Positions 41,849-48,811 of a DNA stretch of 64,000 nt are shown piece by piece. Both the position numbers and the translations under genes were made by a program. Origin of the DNA: Pseudarthrobacter sp. NIBRBAC000502772 (GTDB lineage: Bacteria; Actinomycetota; Actinomycetes; Actinomycetales; Micrococcaceae); NCBI RefSeq assembly GCF_006517235.1, contig NZ_CP041188.1, forward strand, positions 1,240,001-1,304,000. The letters run 5' to 3'. The notes beneath the pieces were generated by a model. The model saw only the letters and a list, made by a program, of their open reading frames with translations. It ran no database searches and had not been told where the DNA came from. Every line of letters starts with the position of its first letter. The first letter of the stretch is position 1.

Positions 41849-41882
41849 GTGCAGCGATGAGGTAACAGCCTCATCGCTGCAC
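41849..41882 (+). other. 14-bp perfect hairpin upstream of the lysis genes
   Basis: GTGCAGCGATGAGG (41849-41862), 6-nt loop, CCTCATCGCTGCAC (41869-41882), 8 nt after the tail gene stop. No T-tract. It separates tail and lysis messages and may control their ratio. Confidence 0.65.
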
Positions 41883-41919
41883 TACCCACACGAACACGCC
41901 TAAATAGGAGGCCGCCCGC

Positions 41920-41970
41920 ATGGGTGCATTAACCATAGTCACATTCACCGAAGGCAGTGAACATGAGTGA
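41920..41970 (+). CDS. 16-residue leader peptide of the lysis cassette
   Basis: MGALTIVTFTEGSEHE, with TAGGAGG before ATG 41920. Its stop lies 5 nt inside the next gene (ATGAGTGA), and that gene has no good ribosome-binding site of its own. Translational coupling is the likely purpose. Confidence 0.45.
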   Translation: MGALTIVTFTEGSEHE

Positions 41971-42319
41971 AGAAACATTGCCGCGCATGGCCGAATCCGT
42001 GCCTGTAGTTCTCGCCCGCATGGAGGGCAAGCTTGACAACCTCAGGGACAGGGTTACGGAGCTGGGGCCGCGAGTCGCCAAGCTTGAGGACCGAACCAAG
42101 GTGCTTGAAGATGTCACACTGAGTCTCGCCAAGGACGCGGCGGCTGAGGAGCAGAAGAAGATTGCCCTTGCCCTGGCCCTCAAGGAAGCGGACGAGACGC
42201 GCCGGAACCAGTCAGAGCAGACGTGGACCCCGGTACAGCGGGTTGGGGTGGTCCTCGGTGGACTCGTCGGCGCTGCGGCACTGGCGATCCAGTACTACTC
42301 AACCGTCAACGGCGGTTAG
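41963..42319 (+). CDS. Coiled-coil membrane protein of the lysis cassette
   Basis: A 118-residue protein: coiled coil from about 20-85 (MEGKLDNLRDRVTELGPRVAKL), then one membrane helix (VGVVLGGLVGAAALAIQYY). Position directly before the endolysin suggests a holin partner or antiholin. It could also anchor a lysis complex. Confidence 0.65.
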   Translation: MSEETLPRMAESVPVVLARMEGKLDNLRDRVTELGPRVAKLEDRTKVLEDVTLSLAKDAAAEEQKKIALALALKEADETRRNQSEQTWTPVQRVGVVLGGLVGAAALAIQYYSTVNGG

Positions 42320-42327
42320 GAGTCACT

Positions 42328-43071
42328 ATGAGGCACCCAGTTGATTACGCGCCATCGCAGGACTTTGGCGACAATCCCACGGCAGGACTCCCCGCGAGTC
42401 ACTGGATCATAAAGCAGTTCGGCAACTACCAGCCGGACGGGCATACAGGCACCGACTACCCATGTCCTGTCGGTACGCCTGTCCGGGCTGTCGCTGATGG
42501 GACCGTACTGCACGCCGGATACTACGGCGGCACCTACGCTGACAACCCCTTCTGGATCTCGCCAGGGTTCGCCGGCTACTGCTACGTAGTGGATCACGGC
42601 GCATTCATTGGCATCTACGGCCACTGCCGGGATGGTGGCGCGCTAGTTCATGTCGGGCAGCGCGTTACTGAGGGGCAGATCCTCGGGCCGTCCGGGAACA
42701 CTGGCGCATCCACTGGCCCACACCTTCACTTCGAGGTACTGCCTGACGGGTATGTCCTCAACTCCTATATGTACGGGCGGATCAATCCGGCCCGACTCTT
42801 CGCGGGCATCACCGCCCAATCCGCGACCATCACCCCACTGGAGGACGATATGACCCCGGAAGAACGCACCACACTCTTTGCAGTGCTGGACAAGATCAAT
42901 GGCAACACTGACGCGCTGCCCAAGCCGCAGTACTGGAATGACCTGATCAACGCTGTGGCCCGCGTGGATGCCTCCGCATCAGCCCCGCAGCTCGCCGCGC
43001 AGATCAACGCCGCTGGCCTCGCGTCAGCCGTCCGTGACGAGCTCGTGAAGCTGATCGGGGGCGCCAAGTGA
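42328..43071 (+). CDS. Endolysin, M23 metallopeptidase
   Basis: A 247-residue lysin. The LytM/M23 zinc site is H39 and D43 (HTGTD) with H132-x-H134 (PHLHFEV), plus His99 (YGHC). It should cut peptide bonds in peptidoglycan. The C-terminal 90 residues (DDMTPEERTTLFAVLDKING...) are helical and end without a recognisable wall-binding repeat. AGGAGT precedes ATG 42328. Confidence 0.9.
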   Translation: MRHPVDYAPSQDFGDNPTAGLPASHWIIKQFGNYQPDGHTGTDYPCPVGTPVRAVADGTVLHAGYYGGTYADNPFWISPGFAGYCYVVDHGAFIGIYGHCRDGGALVHVGQRVTEGQILGPSGNTGASTGPHLHFEVLPDGYVLNSYMYGRINPARLFAGITAQSATITPLEDDMTPEERTTLFAVLDKINGNTDALPKPQYWNDLINAVARVDASASAPQLAAQINAAGLASAVRDELVKLIGGAK

Positions 43072-43262
43072 ACATCACCAACCCGAAGACCCGCGCTTAC
43101 ATCTACGGCATCCTCGTTGCGGCTGGTGCTGTGGCGCTCGTGTATGGCCTCGTGAACGCCGAACAGCTCGGCGTGTGGCTGGCACTGGGCGGCGCGGCAC
43201 TGGGGCTGTCCAACGGCCTCGCGCTGGCGAACGTGGACAAGCCGGGGAAGCATGAGGCTTAG
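43068..43262 (+). CDS. Holin
   Basis: A 64-residue protein from GTG 43068 overlapping the lysin stop. Two membrane helices (YIYGILVAAGAVALVYGLV, VWLALGGAALGLSNGLALA) and a charged tail KPGKHEA fit a class II holin. Confidence 0.85.
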   Translation: MNITNPKTRAYIYGILVAAGAVALVYGLVNAEQLGVWLALGGAALGLSNGLALANVDKPGKHEA

Positions 43263-43505
43263 CTAGACCTGCCGATATGTCGATTTCCTATAAGGGTTGG
43301 CGCCCTCATTCGGCCATTCAGCGGCAGTCGTGAAACCTTCATCCCACGCGTCGGCTCGTACCGAATTCAGCCCCTCCATATACGCCCGTAGCGCGTCCCG
43401 GATCACGTCCGACAGGTGGATGCCCTCGGCCTCAGCTTTGGCTTTAGCTGGGAGCCAGAGGGCATCCTCCACCCGCACGGCGCGGGGCGTCGTGCCCTTA
43501 CTCAT
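43263..43505 (-). CDS. Ribbon-helix-helix regulator of the antisense operon
   Basis: An 80-residue protein starting MSKGT, like the RHH protein at 6454. RAVRVEDALW is the beta strand; PAKAKAEAEGIHLSDVIRDALRAYME are the helices. A 35-residue C-terminal extension (WDEGFTTAAEWPNEGANPY) is added. It is the last gene of four on the minus strand. The operon promoter at 44178-44212 carries two adjacent palindromes suited to RHH dimers, so autorepression is likely. Confidence 0.8.
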   Translation of the reverse strand: MSKGTTPRAVRVEDALWLPAKAKAEAEGIHLSDVIRDALRAYMEGLNSVRADAWDEGFTTAAEWPNEGANPYRKSTYRQV

Positions 43506-43756
43506 TCGGCGGGCTCATGTTTCGCGTCAATCTTTCCTGCCCTATAGCCCGCCGCCCATGATGCGTCCGTGGCAAGCTGTATCCGACGCTCGACCCCAAG
43601 CAGCATGTACGGTACCGCAACCTCAAGCATTGCGCGGGCCTCTGCGCGGTGGTGCTTATTGGGCGCATATGTACTTGCGATACCTTCTCGAACGTCGTAT
43701 CGGTGTATCGCCTTAGCAACCACCTCGACAGCATCCTCCGGGATTTCGTTAGTCAT
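43502..43756 (-). CDS. IPEDA-family small protein paired with the RHH gene
   Basis: An 84-residue protein from ATG 43756 with AAAGGAAG upstream. EIPEDAVEVVAKAIHRYDV and ARAMLEVAVPYMLLGVERR match the MIPDEA/MISDEA proteins of the left operon. The C-terminus has a further WAAGYRAGKIDA helix. Its stop overlaps the RHH start by 4 nt, exactly as in the pair at 6191-6606. Confidence 0.7.
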   Translation of the reverse strand: MTNEIPEDAVEVVAKAIHRYDVREGIASTYAPNKHHRAEARAMLEVAVPYMLLGVERRIQLATDASWAAGYRAGKIDAKHEPAE

Positions 43757-43955
43757 GGCTTCCTTTCGTTGCGCGTTCCCATTGCTCAATAAGCCATGCA
43801 TCCGCCTCAGTGTGATCCGTTGCCCCGTAAGCATCCTGCCACGCTTCGCGGCGCCTCGTCATGTGGCCATTCCAGAGCCTTGATCGTTCCGGCCCGCTCT
43901 CCATATTGACGACCCATGACGCGGCCTGCTGGGCTGGCGACTTGACGGCCCCCAC
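43749..43955 (-). CDS. Small hypothetical protein of the antisense operon
   Basis: About 68 residues; GTG 43955 lies 9 nt after AAAGG and is preferred to TTG 43964. Helical, Trp-rich (AASWVVNMESGPERSRLW, EAWQDAYGATDHTEADAWL). Overlaps the next gene by 8 nt. Not recognised. Confidence 0.55.
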   Translation of the reverse strand: MGAVKSPAQQAASWVVNMESGPERSRLWNGHMTRRREAWQDAYGATDHTEADAWLIEQWERATKGSHD

Positions 43956-43956
43956 C

Positions 43957-44133
43957 TCATGCAACCTTTGCGCCGTGACCGAGGCCGGTAGCCGCTACCA
44001 CGCGGTACATGGTGCCGAGCTTACTGCTGGCTTCAAGAGCCGTGGCGCGGTCCATGTCCTTCCAGAACACCTTGTTGAAAGCATCCAGGATGTCGAAGCT
44101 TTCAACTTCGGTGGAGAGGGAAAGAACCTGCAT
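43957..44133 (-). CDS. First gene of the antisense operon, small hypothetical protein
   Basis: Fifty-eight residues from ATG 44133 with AGGAGG 6 nt upstream. An in-frame TTG at 44178 lies at or before the predicted transcription start and is rejected. STEVESFDILDAFNKVFWKD is acidic-amphipathic; the end is Gly/Ala-rich. No family recognised. Confidence 0.6.
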   Translation of the reverse strand: MQVLSLSTEVESFDILDAFNKVFWKDMDRATALEASSKLGTMYRVVAATGLGHGAKVA

Positions 44134-44177
44134 GGCTGCCTCCTGGCGGCTCGGTATCGGCTTGTTCCGATAAGACA

Positions 44178-44212
44178 ACTCTAGGGTGTAAATACACCGG
44201 TGTCAATACACC
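44178..44212 (-). promoter_or_regulatory. Promoter of the antisense operon with tandem palindromic operators
   Basis: On the minus strand: TTGACA (44201-44206), 17-bp spacer, TAGAGT (44178-44183). Two 14-bp palindromes lie head to tail over it: GGTGTAAATACACC (44185-44198) and GGTGTCAATACACC (44199-44212). The second covers the -35 and the first the spacer, an ideal layout for repression by an RHH protein. This is the best promoter in the prophage. Confidence 0.8.
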
Positions 44213-44229
44213 CATAAAAGGAGATCCGA

Positions 44230-45354
44230 ATGGCGCTCACCTGGCTATCCGTAAATGCCAATACTGGCGCCATCACTGCCGACCTCCCCACGCTCAAAGC
44301 AGACGGCGCACTGAAGGCGACGCTGATGCGGTATGAGTCACAGACGGTCAGCCTGCCGACGTGGGCGGAAGGCACGGACGACGCGCCGCCGCCTAACTGG
44401 ATGAACGCAACACGTGAGGGTGCCGTGTTCCTCGTGGCGCTGGGCGAGGCTGAGGAACATGAACCACGCGGCCTGCCACTCTGGGGCGGCATGGTGGTTC
44501 GGCGTACCCGGATCCCTGGCGGCGGCGTGAAGATGTCACTCGTCACGGCTGAGGGATACATGGACCGCGTCTACGTGGGGGACGTGCTCTATAACGACTG
44601 GCCGCAGAATCATATTGCGCAGAACCTAGTCGAGCTCTACGCCCGAACCAACGAGGGATCGCCCGGCCTGCCACTCCGTGTCGAAGTCATCGGAGCTGGC
44701 GGGCAGATCCGCAACCGCAACTACAAGGACACCGAAGACAAGACGCTCTACTCGGTCCTCACTGACCTGTCAGGCGTCATTGACGGACCCGAGTGGACTA
44801 TCACCTGGGAATGGGTGGACGAGCAGAAGCTAGGGCTTGTGCTGACCGTCAGTGACCGCATAGGCTCACCCCCGCCGGCTGGCCTGAATCCCGGCGCGCA
44901 GTTCTACCTTCCCGGCTCAGTCTCGGAAGCGGAACTCGTAGAAGGCTACGGCGCGGACGAAGGCGCTAACGACATCATGGCAGTGTCTTCCGGCGTGGAG
45001 GACGCCCGGCCGCAGTCGCCGCATCAGACGAACGCGACGGACCAGCGGCCCCGGTTTGAATACCGATGGACCCCGTCAACATCCATCAGCGACGTGAACA
45101 CCCTCACCGCCCACGCACAACGCGCACTCGCCGCGATGAAGGACGGGTCACTGGCACTAACTCTCACGGCGAACCGGGAAGAAGCGCCACGACTTGGCCG
45201 CGACTGGAACATCGGTGACGACATCGGGTTCAGCATCGAGGCGCCCGAGTTCCCCGGCGGACTCGTTGGCACTGCCCGTTGCGTCGGCTGGGAACTGACC
45301 GACACCACCGTTACGCCACTCATCGACGTGACCAATATTGAAGGCGGCATCTAA
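44230..45354 (+). CDS. Minor tail protein (ReqiPepy6 gp37/Tal-like)
   Basis: A 374-residue protein. GMVVRRTRIPGGGVKMSLVT, YMDRVYVGDVLYNDWPQNHIA and LGRDWNIGDDIGFSIEAPEF are features of siphophage base-plate proteins of the gp37/gp43 type. AAAAGGAG precedes ATG 44230. Confidence 0.75.
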   Translation: MALTWLSVNANTGAITADLPTLKADGALKATLMRYESQTVSLPTWAEGTDDAPPPNWMNATREGAVFLVALGEAEEHEPRGLPLWGGMVVRRTRIPGGGVKMSLVTAEGYMDRVYVGDVLYNDWPQNHIAQNLVELYARTNEGSPGLPLRVEVIGAGGQIRNRNYKDTEDKTLYSVLTDLSGVIDGPEWTITWEWVDEQKLGLVLTVSDRIGSPPPAGLNPGAQFYLPGSVSEAELVEGYGADEGANDIMAVSSGVEDARPQSPHQTNATDQRPRFEYRWTPSTSISDVNTLTAHAQRALAAMKDGSLALTLTANREEAPRLGRDWNIGDDIGFSIEAPEFPGGLVGTARCVGWELTDTTVTPLIDVTNIEGGI

Positions 45355-46007
45355 TGGCGCAAGGGCTACCGGGCAGTCAGTTTCCAGGCGAGGATGCGCA
45401 GGGCCGCGAAGTCAAAGACCTCAAGCGCACCGTGCAGCAACTCGCCGCAGCTAACCCGCTGGCAACGGCTGGGATTAGCGCGGTAGAAGGCGGGATTATT
45501 GTTGAGGGTTCCGAAACTGTCAATGGCCCGCTAATCATCAACGGCCCCGCGACGATAACCGGTGCGCTCAACCTGCCTGCGGGGATCATCGGCAACGACG
45601 CGCTTGCCAATCCGATGATCGTTGAAGCAGCGAGCAACTACCTCAACAACTACGCGGTGGGCACGACATCGACTGCCCGAGCCACGGTCACGCTGGGAGT
45701 TCCGGACGGATTTACGACGGCCGTTGTTATGACCAACGCGACCGCCATGGCTCAGAACAGCACTGCCACTACTGACTATCTCTATGTGCAAGCCGTCGTG
45801 GATGGAGTCAGTGGCGGAGAAATGTATACGTCAGCAGGACCGGGGCTGGCAGTAGGCATCGCATCGCCGTTCAACACGACAATTTACGGCCTCGTGAACG
45901 GCCAGGATATTACGGTTTCCGTAGCGACTCGCACGGGGTTCGCTACCTGGACGGCATCAACAGCCAATCAGGCGAACATCTACGTTACGGTGCTTTACTT
46001 CCGGTAG
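45354..46007 (+). CDS. Minor tail / fibre protein
   Basis: A 217-residue protein. A short coiled-coil start (VKDLKRTVQQLAAAN) leads into repeated beta turns (ETVNGPLIINGPATITGALN), then a Thr-rich beta domain. ATG overlaps the upstream stop. Its end overlaps a minus-strand gene by 13 bp. Confidence 0.7.
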   Translation: MAQGLPGSQFPGEDAQGREVKDLKRTVQQLAAANPLATAGISAVEGGIIVEGSETVNGPLIINGPATITGALNLPAGIIGNDALANPMIVEAASNYLNNYAVGTTSTARATVTLGVPDGFTTAVVMTNATAMAQNSTATTDYLYVQAVVDGVSGGEMYTSAGPGLAVGIASPFNTTIYGLVNGQDITVSVATRTGFATWTASTANQANIYVTVLYFR

Positions 46008-46426
46008 TCGATAGCTCCACCCGGCGGTACACCCGGCAGGATCGGGTTGGGAACACCGGGGGCAACCACTGGCGGGGCCTCGAATGTCTGAGCGGGCCCG
46101 GCGGGTGCGACATAGGCAGGGGCGGGTGGCGTGTAGATCGGCGCTGGCTGCACAACTACCGGCGCGGGCGCCTCGACTACGGGAGCAGGCTCAACCACAA
46201 CGGGCGGCGCGACAACGGGCGCAACCACCACGGGCTCGACGACAGGCTCTACTACAGGTTCGCTCACAACGGGCTCCGGGGTTGGTTCGGGTGCCACGGT
46301 GGTGGCGACGGTGGTCATTGCGGGGGCGGGCTGGTTGTCAGCGTTCGCGATGCCAATGAGCCCGAAGGCTAGGCCTCCCGCGAGAAGCATTCCGGCGGCC
46401 CCCAAAACTGCGGATTTTGTTTCCAT
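45995..46426 (-). CDS. Antisense secreted Pro/Val-rich protein
   Basis: A 143-residue protein. Signal peptide of about 29 residues (AVLGAAGMLLAGGLAFGLIG, cleavage after ANA). The mature part is almost only Pro, Val, Ala and Glu, with repeats EPVV, APVV and PAPVV, and should be extended across the cell wall. TACACT lies 6 nt before ATG 46426, again suggesting a leaderless lysogen transcript. Possible surface conversion factor; no family recognised. Confidence 0.65.
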   Translation of the reverse strand: METKSAVLGAAGMLLAGGLAFGLIGIANADNQPAPAMTTVATTVAPEPTPEPVVSEPVVEPVVEPVVVAPVVAPPVVVEPAPVVEAPAPVVVQPAPIYTPPAPAYVAPAGPAQTFEAPPVVAPGVPNPILPGVPPGGAIDYRK

Positions 46427-46477
46427 TCCCTGAGTGTATCCACATGACCACTGAATTAATAGCCGAGGGAGAAATTG

Positions 46478-46840
46478 ATGGCCTTGAAGGACTGGGCGAA
46501 CGGGGTTTTGGGCGGAACTCCGCTTGATGCCACGCGCCTGAATGACCGCGATACGAAGCTGGAGCAGGCGTTATTCCAGCTCGCACGCAACCCGGAAGCC
46601 TTGTTTGCCGGGGCTGTCACGTATGACGGGAACGGGGCCGCAACGTCGGCTGTTATCGAGTGGCCTGATGGTGTGACGGGCAACTATTCCGGCACCGCAT
46701 CAGTCAGCTTCCCCGGCAGTGTCTCCGCGTACACCGTGACCCGCGCAGGTTCGCCAACTGTCACGTTCACCCAGCCCGCAGTGACACGGGACGCCACTAC
46801 CGGCAACGTCACGAACCGCCCACCCATCACGGTCACTTAG
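46478..46840 (+). CDS. Tail fibre protein with shared C-terminal domain
   Basis: A 120-residue protein from ATG 46478. KDWANGVLGGTPLDATRLNDRD is a typical fibre start. From LARNPEALF to the end it is clearly related to the last 85 residues of the next protein (WPDGV.G.YSGT, FPGS..AYT, FTQPAVTRD). Confidence 0.7.
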   Translation: MALKDWANGVLGGTPLDATRLNDRDTKLEQALFQLARNPEALFAGAVTYDGNGAATSAVIEWPDGVTGNYSGTASVSFPGSVSAYTVTRAGSPTVTFTQPAVTRDATTGNVTNRPPITVT

Positions 46841-46847
46841 GAGCATC

Positions 46848-47558
46848 ATGGTACTACCGGCAGGCGTTACGACGTGCCTGGTTTTCAAGAAAGCGCCCGT
46901 GAGTTTCGGTGGCACTTCGGGCGGCGTGGAGATTGAGATAACCCCGAGCGTGCGGCTGGTCCACACCGAGACGGGCACGCCACTGGTGGACTTCATCGAG
47001 TCCGTGGCGCCGTCCGAGGGTGGCATTGCGCAGGTCATGCTGCCACATACGGATCAGACCGGCTTCCAGGATGAGGCTGGCAACGCGTTCATCAACTGGC
47101 ACTACACGGCAAGGGTTCGGCTGAAGAAGACCGGGCATCAGCCGAAGCATCAGCCGTTGTTCGACTTCCAGATTCCGTCCGGGCAGGTGACTGGACTCGA
47201 CCTGTCGCTAATCCCGTCCGGTGTCGCAGCCCTGCCAACGTCAGCGCCGATCCTCACCGTGACGAGCATCAACGGGCAGACGGGCGCGGCGGATACGTAC
47301 ATGCAGCTTGCCCGCACGCCTGAGTTGCTGATCGTCGGGGCAATCACGCGGGACTCTGGCGGCGCACCAACATCTGCCGCCGTCGTCTGGCCTGACGGGA
47401 CCGCCGGCACCTTCACCGGCACACCCTCCGCGACGTTCCCCGGCTCGCTCGACTCGTACACCATCACCTACGGGACCACCCGCACCTACACCCAGCCAAC
47501 CGTCACCCGCGACGGAACCGGCACCATCACCAACCAGCCCGCGATAGTCCTGAGCTAG
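46848..47558 (+). CDS. Tail fibre protein
   Basis: A 236-residue protein. Residues 1-130 form a beta domain (VSFGGTSGGVEIEITPSVRL). The C-terminal 85 residues repeat the domain of the previous protein (WPDGTAGTFTGT, FPGSLDSYT, YTQPTVTRD). The duplicated domain may bind receptor or join fibre subunits. Confidence 0.7.
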   Translation: MVLPAGVTTCLVFKKAPVSFGGTSGGVEIEITPSVRLVHTETGTPLVDFIESVAPSEGGIAQVMLPHTDQTGFQDEAGNAFINWHYTARVRLKKTGHQPKHQPLFDFQIPSGQVTGLDLSLIPSGVAALPTSAPILTVTSINGQTGAADTYMQLARTPELLIVGAITRDSGGAPTSAAVVWPDGTAGTFTGTPSATFPGSLDSYTITYGTTRTYTQPTVTRDGTGTITNQPAIVLS

Positions 47559-47566
47559 GAGCCAGC

Positions 47567-48811
47567 ATGTCAGATTTCCTCGGGCCTAAGCCCCTCACTG
47601 CGGCCAGCATCGACGCCGCCATTACCGGCAAGATCACCACCCCCGGAAGCGCCACCGCAACGGCACTTACTGCCACTTATGCCAGCAGGGCAGTTGCCCG
47701 TGAAGCCCGCGCCGGCTCGCGTGGGTTCGCGTTCATCGGTGACTCCAACACGGCATCAGGCGTTACCGGGTCAAGCGCCCTGCTCCTGGCCCCGGTGATC
47801 TATTTTGAGAATCCGTCATGGGTTGGCTGGGCTGTTGTTACCGGGGCAGGGCGCTACCATGCAGCGGCTCACGCCGCAGAGCCGGGCATCACCCCGGCAG
47901 GCTGGGTCACCAAGTACCTTGCCGGTGTCATCGCCGCAGCACCTTACGCCGTCGTTGACGCGCTAGGAACCAACGGGCTCACCACCCTCGCCGCCCAACA
48001 GGCCGCACTCACAACCATCTACGACGCCTGCGACAACGCCGGGATCAAGGTCATCGTCTGCTCCATCCCGCCCAAGTCAACCGAAGGTGCGGAAGTGGCC
48101 CGGATGAACCGCTGGAAGCGGGTCATCGCACGCAACCGGGGCTACCTGTTTGTGGACAACTACGCGACACTCGTGGACCCTGCCACCGGGACCATGCAAG
48201 CCGCATACAACAGCGACGGAACACACTTCAACGCGGTAGGTGCCCGCGCCCTGGGCATCGCGTTCAACACTGCGATCAATGCCGTGTTGCCTGATGTTTC
48301 CATGCTCGCCCTGGCGCAGCCTGCACCCGCCGACTTGGTCAACAAGCCGCTCCTGCTGGTGAAGTCAGGATTTGTCCCCGAGGACTGGACCAGCCTTGGG
48401 TTTGGTTCCGCGTCAACGTCGGTTGATACCGTCGCCGGGGTTGCGGGCAAGATGTTCACGGTCACGCAGACCGCCGAAGGGGTCAACACATCCAGCGCCA
48501 TAGCCCTCAACGCCGATCTGATCCCCGGACGGCGCTACCGGGTGGAATACAAGTATCAACTGACCGTGGTGGGCACTGCCCCAACCGCAGCATCCGTCCG
48601 TCTCGTTGTCACTACGGGCGGCGGCACTACGCTCACGTCGATCAACACTCAGCAGAGCGTGCCGCTCTCCACTGTCACGCATGAGTTTGTTTGCCCGACA
48701 CTCCCGAACTACAACTACCGACTGAACATGACCATGAACGGCGGCGGCGTCGGCACCAAGCAGCAGATCGGGCAGGTCACTATCACGGACCTCACCGCAG
48801 CCGGGCTCTAG
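47567..48811 (+). CDS. Tail fibre with SGNH/GDSL esterase domain
   Basis: A 414-residue protein. The SGNH hydrolase lies in residues 50-240: block I GDSN with Ser60, GTNG (134-137), and Asp217/His220 (DGTHFN). The C-terminal 150 residues are a beta carbohydrate-binding-like domain (FVPEDWTSLGFGSAS...). It probably removes acyl groups from cell-surface polymers during adsorption. It ends tail-to-tail with another SGNH gene, overlapping by 4 nt. Confidence 0.85.
   Translation: MSDFLGPKPLTAASIDAAITGKITTPGSATATALTATYASRAVAREARAGSRGFAFIGDSNTASGVTGSSALLLAPVIYFENPSWVGWAVVTGAGRYHAAAHAAEPGITPAGWVTKYLAGVIAAAPYAVVDALGTNGLTTLAAQQAALTTIYDACDNAGIKVIVCSIPPKSTEGAEVARMNRWKRVIARNRGYLFVDNYATLVDPATGTMQAAYNSDGTHFNAVGARALGIAFNTAINAVLPDVSMLALAQPAPADLVNKPLLLVKSGFVPEDWTSLGFGSASTSVDTVAGVAGKMFTVTQTAEGVNTSSAIALNADLIPGRRYRVEYKYQLTVVGTAPTAASVRLVVTTGGGTTLTSINTQQSVPLSTVTHEFVCPTLPNYNYRLNMTMNGGGVGTKQQIGQVTITDLTAAGL

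Noticed and set aside
44134..44178. TTG 44178 as start of the first antisense-operon gene
   Set aside because: It overlaps the predicted -10 hexamer, so it would not be within the mRNA; ATG 44133 has AGGAGG.
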